Assembly (NCBI GenBank): GCA_963735065.1 | Contig: CAVTJL010000005.1 | Coordinates: 12,389 to 76,388 of the forward strand | Direction: 5' to 3' | Length of the DNA stretch: 64,000 nucleotides | Origin: CAVTJL01 sp963735065 | GTDB taxonomy: Bacteria > Pseudomonadota > Alphaproteobacteria > Geminicoccales > Geminicoccaceae | Shown: positions 17,520 to 27,100 of the stretch, one piece after another | How the letters are laid out: the number at the start of each line of letters is the position of its first letter | Position numbering within the stretch: the first letter of the stretch is position 1 | Notes under the pieces: model-generated | What the model was told of the DNA's origin: nothing | The model's input: the letters and a program-made list of their open reading frames with translations, nothing else | The model's database searches: none | Translations under genes and position numbers: made by a program

Positions 17520-17732
17520 CTAGTCCTCCGAGCGCCGCTCGACGAGCCGCGCCGTGAGCAGGATGACGAGACCCCAGGCGAAGAGAAGATAGAGGGGCAG
17601 AGGCGGGAACGGCCCGAGATCGGGCAGGGCGCGGACGACGGCCAGCACGGGGACGTTGAAGAGCAGCACGGCCAGCCCGAACAGGGCAAGCAGGCGGCGC
17701 GCGCGGCGGCCGAGGGGCTGCATCGGCCTCAC
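17520..17732 (-). CDS. Small two-helix membrane protein upstream of the sensor kinase
   Basis: A 70-residue protein with two hydrophobic segments (LLALFGLAVLLFNVPVLAVV and PLYLLFAWGLVILLTARLV) and basic ends, closing VERRSED. It overlaps the receiver gene by four bases (17729-17732) and stops six bases before the kinase start. Pseudomonas cbrAB loci likewise carry a small hydrophobic CbrX-type gene before cbrA, so a role in the symporter-kinase complex is plausible. No similarity beyond position and topology is claimed. Confidence 0.75.
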   Translation of the reverse strand: MRPMQPLGRRARRLLALFGLAVLLFNVPVLAVVRALPDLGPFPPLPLYLLFAWGLVILLTARLVERRSED

Positions 17733-18100
17733 GCCTCGCCGAGCATGGCCTTCACCTGCGCCACCAGCTCGCGCGTCGAGAAGGGCTTGGTGACGTAGGC
17801 GTCGGCGCCGAGCGCGAGGCCGCGCTGACGCTCAACCTCGCGGCCGCGCGCGGTGAGCATCACGATCTTGGTGGCCTGCCAGGCCGGCTGCCTGCGGATG
17901 CGCTCGCAGACCTCGAAGCCGTCGAGCTCGGGCATCATGACGTCGAGGAGCAGGAGATCGGGCGGCGTGCCCGCGAGCGCCTCGAGCGCCTCGGCGCCGT
18001 CCCTGGCCACCTCGACCTCGAACCCCGCACGGCGCATCAGGAACTCGAGCGACAGCACGATGTTGGGCTCGTCGTCCACGACCAGCACCCGCTTGCCCAT
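17729..18100 (-). CDS. Single-domain response regulator (CheY-like)
   Basis: A 123-residue receiver domain with no output domain. The acidic pocket (VLVVDDEPN), phosphoacceptor Asp in LLLLDVMMPELDGFEV, Thr in IVMLTARG and Lys in YVTKPFS are all present. The ATG at 18100 is the right start; a longer frame adds 28 unlike residues. It heads the operon with the small membrane protein and the CbrA-like kinase and is their most likely phosphorylation partner. With no DNA-binding part it must act through protein contacts or pass phosphate on. A decayed copy of its coding sequence lies at about 21400-21510. Confidence 0.9.
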   Translation of the reverse strand: MGKRVLVVDDEPNIVLSLEFLMRRAGFEVEVARDGAEALEALAGTPPDLLLLDVMMPELDGFEVCERIRRQPAWQATKIVMLTARGREVERQRGLALGADAYVTKPFSTRELVAQVKAMLGEA

Positions 18101-18268
18101 GGTCCAGCCTCCCCGAGCCGCCGTTCCGGATCGCCGCGGCTCTGCGCCATCGAGCGTGCAGCACCCGCTGCCGCTGTCAAGCATGTGTGATCCGTGCCGC
18201 CATTGCGGTGGATCAAGGGCGGGGCGGCGTCGCCGATCGGTTCGGCGCGGGCGGTGCGTGCGGCCGGC

Positions 18269-19558
18269 TCAGAAGGTCTTGAGGAAGACCGGCAGGCTCA
18301 CCCAGTTGCTATACCGGCCGCCCAGCATCGGCCACGAGGTCCAGCTCGCCCCGCCGCTGGTGCTATATTGCGCGCCTCTGTTGAGGTAGACGCCGGCCTT
18401 GTTGGCAAATCCGTAGAAATAGCCGTCCGTGCTCGGCATGGCGTTGAGCGTGGAGCCGGCCGCCGCCTGGAACTTCGCGTAATAGGTGTTGCCTTGCGCG
18501 AAGGTGGTGGGGCCGATCGGCGTGTAGAGCCAATGCACGGGCGTGTTGTCGCCCTCGGTGGAGATGCTCGCCTGGTTGCCGTCGATGGTGGCCTGGGAGA
18601 GGGGGGCGCCGGCGGCGTTGGTGAGGCTGATCGTGACCGGGCCCACCGTGCCGGTGCGGAAGAAGGCGAAGTAGACGCCGGTGACCGTGGCCGAGGAATT
18701 GTACATCGAGAAGGGCTGGCGGGCTATGTTGCCACCACCGATATTCGCAAAGCTGCTGCGGCCGCCGTCCATCCAGGGCTGCCCCTTGGCGACGCCGTCG
18801 GTGTAGGTGAGCTCGTAGATCGGGATGTAGCCCGGCATCACCCGCCAGGCATTGTTCTCGTAGCGAATGCTTGCCAGGGTATCCTTCTGCAGCGGGAAGA
18901 TCACGAGCCCGTCGGGCGGCGGCGTCCAGTCGTGGAGGTCGTTGACCGAGACCTTGCCGGTGTACTGGCTCAGCTGCTCGAAGACGATATGGTAGGTGGT
19001 GCCGTAGGTGAGCTGCGGCTGGGTGGTGAAGGGCAGCTCGGGGAATTTGCCGAGGCTCGCGGCATTGTCGTAAGCGGCGGTGGTGCCGAGCTTCTGGCCC
19101 GAGGCGTAGCCGCCTTTGTCGGTCTGGATCGAGAGCCGTATGGTGCCGCCGGTGCCGACGCTGTAGCCGGTGCCGGTGCGGTTCTCCCAGCGCACGGTCT
19201 TCACCGCACCGGTGTGCTCCGCGACGAAACGATAGGCGTGCTTTTCCCAGTAGCCGTTGGGTGCCTTCGACGCGGAGTAGAGCGGGCAGCCCAGATACTG
19301 GCCGCCGAAGGCCTGGGTTGTATCGAGATTCGTGGGGGGCGGGGTGGTCGTGCCGCCGCCATCGGAGCTGCCTCCGCTGGAGCCGCCGGTCGACCCACCG
19401 TCCGCCGGCGGGCAGCTAGGCGTCGCGGGCAACGCCCGGGCCGCATGGGGCAGCAGATCCATGGCGCCACCGAGGCAGAGGCTGGCCACGGTGGTGGCGC
19501 CCCCGAGAAGGCGGCGGCGCAGGATCTGTCTGGCGAGATGATCTTCTTGAGCGATCAC
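18269..19558 (-). CDS. Large secreted protein of unrecognised family (paralogue A)
   Basis: A 429-residue exported protein. Start GTG at 19558 with AGGA a few bases upstream. The N-terminus has a Tat-like RRRLLGG followed by a hydrophobic stretch ending HAARALP, then a Ser/Gly/Thr/Pro linker (residues ~55-80). The rest is one domain opening FGGQYLGCPLYSASKAPNG and ending SWPMLGGRYSNWVSLPVF, rich in aromatic and beta-type sequence (YRFVAEHTG, VRWENRTGTGYSVG, VYFAFFRTGTVGPV). This suggests a beta-sandwich, perhaps carbohydrate-binding, but I do not recognise the family. It is about 75% identical to the product at 21779-23272 over the domain. Confidence 0.8.
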   Translation of the reverse strand: MIAQEDHLARQILRRRLLGGATTVASLCLGGAMDLLPHAARALPATPSCPPADGGSTGGSSGGSSDGGGTTTPPPTNLDTTQAFGGQYLGCPLYSASKAPNGYWEKHAYRFVAEHTGAVKTVRWENRTGTGYSVGTGGTIRLSIQTDKGGYASGQKLGTTAAYDNAASLGKFPELPFTTQPQLTYGTTYHIVFEQLSQYTGKVSVNDLHDWTPPPDGLVIFPLQKDTLASIRYENNAWRVMPGYIPIYELTYTDGVAKGQPWMDGGRSSFANIGGGNIARQPFSMYNSSATVTGVYFAFFRTGTVGPVTISLTNAAGAPLSQATIDGNQASISTEGDNTPVHWLYTPIGPTTFAQGNTYYAKFQAAAGSTLNAMPSTDGYFYGFANKAGVYLNRGAQYSTSGGASWTSWPMLGGRYSNWVSLPVFLKTF

Positions 19559-19655
19559 GATAATTTTCCTGACTTGATCTTATCGTTGCGACAGAAGTCG
19601 TAGCCGGAGATGCGGCGCTTGACCGCGGGCAGCCGGCGCGACGATCGAGCGCCCG

Positions 19656-21011
19656 CTACTGGCAGACCTGACCGGAGCTCGAATCCTGGACGGTGAAGGT
19701 CACGCTGGCCGCGGTGCCTTTCGTCCAGCTGCCGTTGACGAGCTGGTAGGGCGTCGCGACGATCGTGTGGGAGCCCACGCTTGGCGTCCAAGCGTTGTAG
19801 TCGCCGGCGGAATCGCCCGCGAGCGCGTAGGGCGCGCCCGATTCCGTCCGATAGTCGGCATTCGAATCGAGGCCGAAATGGACGCTGCCGACCGTCGTCG
19901 GGTTGGTATTGGCGCGGACGTTGAGGTTGCGGGTCGGAAGGGTCGCCAGATCGAGCACGGCGCCGGAGGTGAGAGAGCTGATCGGCTGATCGGTGTCGGC
20001 GTTGATCAGCGTCAGCGAGGTCACTGCGAGGGTGCTGCCGCTCGAGCTGCCGGTACCGTCGCCAGAGGTGCCCCCGGTGCCGCCGCCAGCGGTGCCGCCG
20101 CTCGTGGATCCGGACTGCACCGTGAAGGCGATGGTGAGCGCCGATCCTGCGGTGCCGGTCCCGCTGGCGCCACTATAGGGCGTGACCGTCAGGGTGTGGC
20201 TGCCGACCGCCGGCGTCCATGCCGCGTAGTTGCCGGAGCTGTCGCCCGCGAGCGCATAGGGCTGCACCGTCTCCGTTCGGTAGTCGCTCGTGCCGTCGAG
20301 AGCGAAGCGGACGCTGCCGACGGTCGCCGAGCCGGTATTGGCGCGGATGTTGAGGTTCTTCGTCGGCAGGCTCGAGAGATCGAGCGTCGCCCCATTCAGC
20401 AGAGGGTCGAAACCGCTGATCGGCTGGTTGGTGTCGGCATTGATCAGCGTGACTGATGCGACCGCAGAGCCGCTACTGTCGCCTGCCGAGCTGCTGCCGC
20501 CCGTGGACCCGCCGCTGCTTGCCGAGCTACCGTCACCCGTGGAGCCGCTGCTGCTCGACGCGACCTGCACCGTGAAGGTGATCGTGAGTGGCGTGCCCGC
20601 CGTGCCCGTGCCGCCCGCGCTGCTGAAGGGCGTGGCCGTGACGCTGTAGCTGCCTTCGCTCGGAGTCCATGGCCAGAAGTTGCCCGAGGTGTCGCCGGCG
20701 AACGCATAAGGCGCCGCCGTCTCCGTGCGGTAGTTGCTGTCGCCGTTGAGCGCGAAGCGGACACTGCCCACGGTCGCCGGGCTGGTATTCGCGCGGATGT
20801 TGAGGTTCTTCGTCGGCAGGCTCGCGAGATCGAGCGTGGCCGCATTGGGCATCGGGTTGTAGCCCGCTATGGGCTGGTTGGTGTCCGCGTTGATCAGGGT
20901 CAGCGAGGTCACGACTTGGGACGCCAGCGCCTGTGACCCTGGAGCGGCGAAGAGAACGGCGAGCGCCACCGTCCCGGCTAGAGATGGTGGACCAGAGAAA
21001 GACCGAAACAT
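19656..21011 (-). CDS. Secreted protein with three Ig-like repeats
   Basis: 451 residues from ATG 21011, preceded by GGAGG ten bases upstream. A signal peptide (LAGTVALAVLFAAPGSQALA) is followed by three repeats of about 110 residues separated by Ser/Gly/Thr linkers. Each repeat has SLTLINADTNQPI, LPTKNLNIRANT, ATVGSVRFALDG, YRTET, APYALAGD, WTPSVGSHT and a GTGTAG...ITFTV ending. The pattern is that of a bacterial Ig-like beta-sandwich found in extracellular and carbohydrate-active proteins. No enzymatic domain is attached. The same repeat occurs seven times in the beta-lactamase-like gene at 24124-28256, so the two products may share a surface or a ligand. Confidence 0.85.
   Translation of the reverse strand: MFRSFSGPPSLAGTVALAVLFAAPGSQALASQVVTSLTLINADTNQPIAGYNPMPNAATLDLASLPTKNLNIRANTSPATVGSVRFALNGDSNYRTETAAPYAFAGDTSGNFWPWTPSEGSYSVTATPFSSAGGTGTAGTPLTITFTVQVASSSSGSTGDGSSASSGGSTGGSSSAGDSSGSAVASVTLINADTNQPISGFDPLLNGATLDLSSLPTKNLNIRANTGSATVGSVRFALDGTSDYRTETVQPYALAGDSSGNYAAWTPAVGSHTLTVTPYSGASGTGTAGSALTIAFTVQSGSTSGGTAGGGTGGTSGDGTGSSSGSTLAVTSLTLINADTDQPISSLTSGAVLDLATLPTRNLNVRANTNPTTVGSVHFGLDSNADYRTESGAPYALAGDSAGDYNAWTPSVGSHTIVATPYQLVNGSWTKGTAASVTFTVQDSSSGQVCQ
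19680..20960 (-). repeat. Three tandem Ig-domain coding repeats (about 400 bp period including linkers)
   Basis: Each unit encodes one Ig-like domain plus a Ser/Gly linker. Conserved DNA blocks such as the reverse complement of GTTGAGGTTCTTCGTCGG recur between units. The first two units in gene order (those nearest 21 kb) are closer to each other than to the third. Confidence 0.8.
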
Positions 21012-21778
21012 GGTGACCCGCCCTCCGACATCGTCAAAGATTATTGTCGAGATTTCATCTCGATGCTTTGGGCCAAGCTTCTGTCCTGTCGCCGCACGGG
21101 AAGCCTGTGGGCAACTTTTATTTCCAGCAACCGTAACCTCGACCGGCTCGCGCGATCGGCTTGACGGTGTCAGACGATCCTTGCTGGCCAAGACTCGCGA
21201 AAGACCTTGCCGAACCTACTCCTAACGGTTGCGTCGCTCGCCCCCGTTAGGTGAAAATCATTCTACTGCTAAGATACTAACCAGCAGGTGAATTTTGAGT
21301 TTAGGGGGAAAAGTGAGCGATCACTCGCCCAGCGCGCGAGCGGCCAGCGCCGCCCGCCCCTGCCTCTGATGCGTTGTCGGTCGGGTTGCAGCCCCTGCCT
21401 CCGGCGGCTGCCCGCGCCTATGCGGGCAAACCTCCGGGCAGTCGGGCTCGGGTATCACGACCTCGAGGCACAGCAGATCGGGCGTTGTGCCCTCGAGCGG
21501 CACCGTCGCCTCTTCACATGCTGGCGGCCATGTGTCGCCCGCGCCACGCTTACGAAGAATTAAGGTCGACGGGGTCTTGACCGCTGAAGGCGATCACCGG
21601 CGGCGCCGCCATGCTGCGGGCGGCACGCCGCCTCCGCCAAGGAGGCGAGGGGCTGACGATGCACGCGACGGCGGCACGGCGACGTCCGGACATGGTGGGC
21701 GGGGCGCTGTCGCCGATGGAGCCGGCCCAGGTATCGGCGGCGCCATCGCCTGCCGGGACATGGCGCGGTGGGCTCGCG
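21012..21778. other. 767-bp intergenic region with a receiver-gene remnant
   Basis: No intact gene. 21030-21310 is noticeably more AT-rich than the surroundings and would hold the promoter of the three-repeat protein. 21400-21510 contains a decayed response-regulator copy (separate entry). 21690-21778 resembles the spacer at 18200-18268 that follows paralogue A (GGGCGGGGCG...GTCGCCGAT in both). Confidence 0.55.
21400..21510 (-). pseudogene. Decayed copy of the CheY-like receiver gene
   Basis: The minus strand reads LEGTTPDLLCLEVVIPEPDC then PEVCPHRRGQ. This lines up with GTPPDLLLLDVMMPELDGF and EVCERIRRQ of the intact receiver at 17729-18100. The phosphoacceptor Asp is now Glu and both ends are lost. 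It sits about 300 bp from paralogue B, as the intact receiver motif does from paralogue A (about 315 bp), so receiver end and secreted gene were copied together. Confidence 0.7.
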
Positions 21779-23272
21779 TCAGGCGAAGGTCTTGAGGAAG
21801 ACCGGCAGGCTCACCCAGTTACTGACCCGGCCGCCCAGCATCGGCCACGAGCCCCAGCTGGCCCCGCCGCTGGTGCTGTATTGTGCGCCACGGTTGACGT
21901 AGACGCCGGCCTTGTTGGCAAATCCGTAGAAATAGCCGTCCGTGCTCGGCATGGCGTTGAGCGTGGAGCCGGCCGCTGCCTGGAACTTCACGTAGTACTT
22001 GCCGCCCTTGGCGAAGGTGGTGGGGCCGATCGGGGTGTAGAGCCAATGCACGGGCGAGTTGTCGCCCTCGGTGGAGATGCTCGCCTGGTTGCCGTCGATG
22101 GTGGCCGTGGAGAGGGCGGTGCCGCCGGAGCTCGTCAGGCTGATCGTGACGGGACCGACCGTGCCGGTGCGGAAGAAGGCGAAATAGACTCCGGTGACCG
22201 TGGCCGCCCTGTCGTACATGGTGAAGCTCTGCCGGGCCACGTTGCCGCCGCCGATGTTCTGGAAGCAGCCGCGGCCGCCGTCCATCCAGGGCTGGCCCTT
22301 GGCGATGCCGTCGGTGTAGACGAGCTCGTAGATCGGGATGTAGCCGGGCATCACCCGCCAGGCATTGTTCTCGAAGCGGATGCTGGCGAGCTTGCTCTTC
22401 AGGAGCGGGAAGATCACGAGCCCGTCGGGCGGCGGCGTCCAGTCGTGGAGGTCGTTGACCGAGACCTTGCCGACGTTCGGGGTCAGCTGCTCGAAGACGA
22501 TATGGTAGGTGGTGCCGTAGGTCAGCTGTGGCTGGGTGGTGAAAGGCAGCTTGGGGAAGTGGCCGATGCTCGCGGCGTTGGCGTAGGCGGCGGTGGTGCC
22601 GAGCTTGACGCCCGAGGGGTAGCCGCCGTTGTCGGTCTGGATCGAGAGCTGGATGGTGCCGCCGGTGCCGACGCTGTAGCCGGTGCCGGTGCGGTTCTCC
22701 CAGCGCACGGTCTTCACGGTCCCCGTGTACTCGGCGACGAAACGATAGGCGTGCTTGTCCCAGTAGCCGTTCGGTGCCTTCGAGGCGGAGTAGAGCGGGC
22801 AGCCCAGATACTGGCCGCCGAAGGACAGGGTCGGGTTGAGGCCGGAGCTGCTGATCGACGGGGTGCCCGGGCCGGCGCCCGGGGTGGAGGTGGTGGAGCC
22901 TCCGGAGCTCGAATTGCCCGAGCTCGTCGACGTGCCGCTGCCGGATGACGTGTCGCCCGAGCTCGTCGACGTGCCGCTGCCGGATGACGTGTCGCCCGAG
23001 CCCGTTGACGTGCCGCTGCCGGAGCTGCTGGAGCCTGTCGACGAGCCGCTGCTCGAGCTGTCGGAATCCGACGTGTTGTTGGCAAGGTCGCGCGTGTAGG
23101 GCCCGCAGCCTTTCGCGCCGTCCACCGGGCTTACATAGGTGTGGCAGGCAAAGGCCGTGCGTGGGAGGAGGCCCAGCATGCCCCCCAGTCCGACACCGCC
23201 GACCGCCGCCGCGCCGCGCAGCAAGCTTCGACGATACTGCTCATGTGGAGTTGACTTGCTCTCCAGCAACAT
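21779..23272 (-). CDS. Large secreted protein of unrecognised family (paralogue B)
   Basis: A 497-residue exported protein, ATG at 23272 with AAGGGA upstream. The N-terminus has a Tat-like YRRSLLRGAAAVGGVG and cleavage near AFACH. Residues ~70-130 form a Ser/Gly/Thr linker with near-perfect 12-residue repeats (GTSTSSGDTSSGS). The C-terminal domain from FGGQYLGCPLYSASKAPNG onward is very similar to that at 18269-19558. The difference is mainly a longer linker and an N-terminal Cys-containing segment (CHTYVSPVDGAKGCGP). The linker suggests attachment to or spanning of a surface layer. Function unknown. Confidence 0.82.
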   Translation of the reverse strand: MLLESKSTPHEQYRRSLLRGAAAVGGVGLGGMLGLLPRTAFACHTYVSPVDGAKGCGPYTRDLANNTSDSDSSSSGSSTGSSSSGSGTSTGSGDTSSGSGTSTSSGDTSSGSGTSTSSGNSSSGGSTTSTPGAGPGTPSISSSGLNPTLSFGGQYLGCPLYSASKAPNGYWDKHAYRFVAEYTGTVKTVRWENRTGTGYSVGTGGTIQLSIQTDNGGYPSGVKLGTTAAYANAASIGHFPKLPFTTQPQLTYGTTYHIVFEQLTPNVGKVSVNDLHDWTPPPDGLVIFPLLKSKLASIRFENNAWRVMPGYIPIYELVYTDGIAKGQPWMDGGRGCFQNIGGGNVARQSFTMYDRAATVTGVYFAFFRTGTVGPVTISLTSSGGTALSTATIDGNQASISTEGDNSPVHWLYTPIGPTTFAKGGKYYVKFQAAAGSTLNAMPSTDGYFYGFANKAGVYVNRGAQYSTSGGASWGSWPMLGGRVSNWVSLPVFLKTFA

Positions 23273-24123
23273 CGCTTTGCGTTTCCCTTGTGAGTCAGAT
23301 TATGTTTTGATCTCCAGCCGATCGCTGAGATAGTATTATTGACTTTGGAAAGCTTCTTGCAGCCGGTTTAGATGCGATCTGCTTTCGTCGATGTGACGAA
23401 TGAACGAAACATCGAAATTTCACTTTCATTTTTTTGTTACCGCTGCTGCCGATGAATCATTTCTTCTCTTCAGAGGGCAGGAGCAGGGCGCGCGTGCCAC
23501 AACGTGGTCGTGGCATACGCCCTTCCTGTCGGTCGCTCGGGATCTCGGCCCACCGCGGCCTTCTGGGCGCGGTTCCGTACCGCGTCGCCGGGCCCGGCCG
23601 CCCGCGCGGCGAGATGGGCCCCCCTTGAGAGTAAGCGCGAATCCTGACGAACGGGGAGAGACCAGCGCTCTCCTTCTCTTATTGTCACCGAGATATCCAA
23701 GCATTCTCCGAGCCGATGGCGCTGATCGTCATATCGGCTCAAAAAAGAAAGTCTCATTATTTGACGCTCTAAATTTCAGTTTTACAGAGAATGGTCGAAG
23801 TTCTTACGAAAATACATGAATACCCTGCAAGAAGTACTAGGAATATTTTGCATTTAGCTGCGCTCAATGGCGCGTTTCTCGATCAGGCTCAAATAGCCGT
23901 CTAGCACCGCCTCGGTGAAAAATAAACCCTTCTTGATTGAGTTCACCGTGCCCGTGCGTCAACGGGGTGAGGGACGTCGCCCCTGCCAAGCCGGCTGGTG
24001 CGTCACGCCGCCCGGCGGGCCTCGAGAATGCCGGACGACAGGCGAGGCCAGATGCTAGGGCAGGCGCTCGGCGGATGCGCGAAGAGCGTCCGCTGAGCCG
24101 CCGGTGCGGCACATCGTCCGGGG
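23273..24123. other. 850-bp intergenic region, no gene seen
   Basis: Contains AT-rich patches (23280-23470 and 23740-23880) unlike the flanking coding DNA. The first would carry the promoter of paralogue B. Open frames in the middle (about 23400-23820, both strands) show no family features. A hairpin near 24066-24098 may terminate the beta-lactamase-like gene. Confidence 0.5.
24066..24098 (-). terminator. Candidate terminator of the beta-lactamase/Ig gene
   Basis: Ten-base arms 24066-24075 and 24089-24098 (GCTCGGCGGA / TCCGCTGAGC) pair with one G-T wobble around a 13-base loop, 26 bp past the stop at 24124. There is no T tract, so it could instead be a simple RNA hairpin. Confidence 0.35.
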
Positions 24124-27100
24124 CTAGCTGCCGGCGTCGGAATCCGTGACGGTGAAGGCGATGGTGAGTTTCGTGCCGGCGGTGCCGGTGCCGCCGGCAC
24201 CGCTGTAGGGCGTGATCGTCAGGGTGTGGCTGCCGACCGAGGGGGTCCACGGCCAATAGTCGCCCGAGGTGTCGCCGGCCAACGCGTAGGGCGGCATCGT
24301 CTCGGTGCGGTAGTTGCCGTTGCTGTCGAGGGCGAAACGCACGCTGCCGACAGTGGCCGGGTCGGTGTTGGCGCGGACGTTGAGATTGGTCGTCGGCAGC
24401 GTCGCGAGATCGAGCGTCGCTCCGTTATGCAGCGCCAAGATCGCCTGATCGGTGTCGGCATTCATCACGGTGGCCGAGCTCACCGCCGGCCCGCTGCTGC
24501 CCTCGCCGGAGTTGCCGCCGCCGGAGTCCGTGACGGTGAGGGCGATGGTGAGCGCCGTGCCGGCAGTGCCGGTGGCGCCCGAGCCCGTGTAGGGCGTGGC
24601 CTTCACCGTGTGGCTGCCGACCGAGGGCGTCCAGGCGGAGGAGAAGGCGTAGGGTGCCGTGCTGTCGGTGGCGTAGGCGGTGTTGCTGTCGAGGGCGAAG
24701 CGCACGCTGCCGACGGTGGCCGGGCTCGTGTTGGCCTGGATCTTGAGGTTGCGGGTGGGCAGCTTCGCGAGGTCGAGCGTCGTGCCGCTGGGCAGGGTCG
24801 CATAGCCGCTGATCACCGCACCGGTGTCGCCGTTGAGCAGGCTCAACGAGCTCACCGACTGTGGGGTGCTGGTGGCGGTCTTGGTGACCGTGAACGTGAC
24901 GGTAATCGCCCGACCGGCGGTGCCGGTGCCGCCCGCACCGCTATAGGGCGTCGCGGTCAGCGTGTGGCTGCCGACCGAGGGGGTCCACGGCCAATAGTCG
25001 CCCGAGGTGTCGCCGGCCATCGCATAGGGCGGCATCGTCTCCGTTCGGTAGTTGCTGTTGCCGTCGAGGGCGAAGCGCACGCTGCCGACGGTGGCCGGGG
25101 TCGTATTGGCGCGGACGTTGAGATTGGTTGTGGGCAGCGAGGCGAGGTTGATCGCCATCCCGTTCTGCAGCTCGGAGATCGCCTGATTGGTGTTGGCGTT
25201 CATGAGGCTGAGCGAGGTCACTGCGGGACCGCTGGTGTCGCCACCACCGCCGTTGCCGCTGGAATCCGTCACCGTGAGCGCGACGGTGAGCGCCGTGCCG
25301 GCGGTGCCGGTGGCGCCGGAGCCCGTGTAGGGCGTGGCCTTCACCGTGTGGCTGCCGACCGACGGCGTCCAGGTGGCGGCGAAGGTGTAGGGTGCCGTGC
25401 TGTCGGTGGCGTAGGCGGTGTTGCTGTCGAGGGCGAAGCGCACGCTGCCGACGGTGGCCGGGCTCGTGTTGGCCTGGATCTTGAGGTTGCGGGTGGGGAG
25501 GGTCGCAAGGTCGAGCGTCGTGCCGCTGGGCAACGTCGCGAAGCCGCTGATCACGGCACCCGTGTCGCCGTTGAGGAGGCTCAGCGAGCTCACTGATTGC
25601 GAGGTGCTGCCGCCGGAGTCCGTGACGGTGAGGGCGATGGTGAGCGCCGTGCCGGCGGTGCCGGTGGCACCCGCGCCCGTGTAAGGCGTGGCTTTCACGG
25701 TGTGGCTGCCGACCGAGGGGGTCCAGGCGGAGGCAAAGGCGTAGGGCGCCGTGTCGTCGGTGGCGTAGGTGCTGTTGCTGTCGAGGGCGAAGCGCACGCT
25801 GCCGACGGTGGCCGGGGTGGTGTTGGCCTGGATCTTCAGATTGCGGGTGGGCAGCTTCGCGAGGTCGAGCGTCGTGCCGCTGGAAAGTGAGGCGTAGCCG
25901 CTGATCACCGCCCCCGTGTTGCCGTCGAGGAGGCTCATCGATGTCACCGACTGTGGGGTGCTGACGGCGGACTTGGTGACCGTGAACGTGACGGTGAGCG
26001 CCGTGCCGGCGGTGCCGGTGCCGCCGCCGCCGCTATAGGGTGTGACGGTCAGCGTGTGACTGCCGACCGTCGGCGTCCAGGCATCGTAGTTGCCCGAGGT
26101 GTCGCCGGCCATCGCATAGGGCGGCATCGTCTCCGTTCGGTAGTTGCTGTTGCCGTCGAGGGCGAAGCGCACGCTGCCGACGGTGGCCGGGCTGGTGTTG
26201 GCGCGGATGTTGAGATGGCTTGTCGGCAGCGTCGTGAGATCGAGCGTCGCGCCGTTGGACAGCGGATCGTAGCCCGAGATCGGCTGATTGGTGTCGGCGT
26301 TCATCAGGCTCAGCGAGGCGACCGAAGGGCCGCTGCCGCCGCCTCCGGAGTTGGTCACGGTGAAGGCGACGGTGAGCGGCGTGCCGGCGGTGCCGGTGGC
26401 CCCTGCGCCCGTGTAGGGTGTGGCGGTGACGCTGTGGCTGCCGACCGACGGCGTCCAGGCCGTGTAGTTGCCCGAGCTGTCGCCGGCCAGCGCATAGGGC
26501 GTGGCGCTGTCGGTGGCGTAGGCGCTGTTGCCGTCGAGGGCGAAGCGGACGCTGCCGACGGTGGCCGGGCTCGTGTTGGCGCGGATGTTGAGGTTGCGCG
26601 TCGGCAGGGTGGCAAGGTCGAGCGTCGTGCCGCTGGGCAGCGGGTCGTAGCCCGGGATCGGCTGGTTGGTGTCGGCGTTGATCAGCGAGAGCGAGCTCGC
26701 CGCCTGCGGGGTGGTGGTGCCGCCGGTATCGGCCGGGACCACCGCGTTCATCACCCGCGCCATGATCTGCTTGCCGTAGCCGGCCTGCGCGTAGGGCGGA
26801 TAGCCATAGCGGACGACGATCATGTCGAGGCTGGGGATCACGACGAGAAAGGTCTCGCGGTAGCCCCAGGCGTAGTAGGCGTCAGCGGGAACGGCGGAGC
26901 CGAGGCCAGACTGGGTCCGGTTCGTCCACCACAGATGACCATAGAACTGGGGGGAGTCGGTCTGCACCGGAAAGGGTGATCCCGGCGTCGCGGCGAAGAC
27001 GGTATTCGCCAGAAATGACGGCCAAGTATGGAGAAGCCTGGTATTGCCGATGCTGATCACGCGTTGCTTGGCGCCGTTGGTGATCCACATGCCGTCCATC

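Noticed and set aside
16002..17798. A 598-codon plus-strand open frame rich in Asp/Glu/Arg
   Set aside because: Mirror of the hydrophobic symporter domain of the sensor kinase; no domain of its own.
23400..23819. 139-codon open frame in the AT-rich spacer
   Set aside because: No ribosome binding site, no family feature, and abnormal codon use; the overlapping minus-strand frames are equally long.
24130..26700. Regular repeats that could suggest a CRISPR-like array
   Set aside because: The period is about 367 bp, the repeats are coding and the units are whole protein domains.
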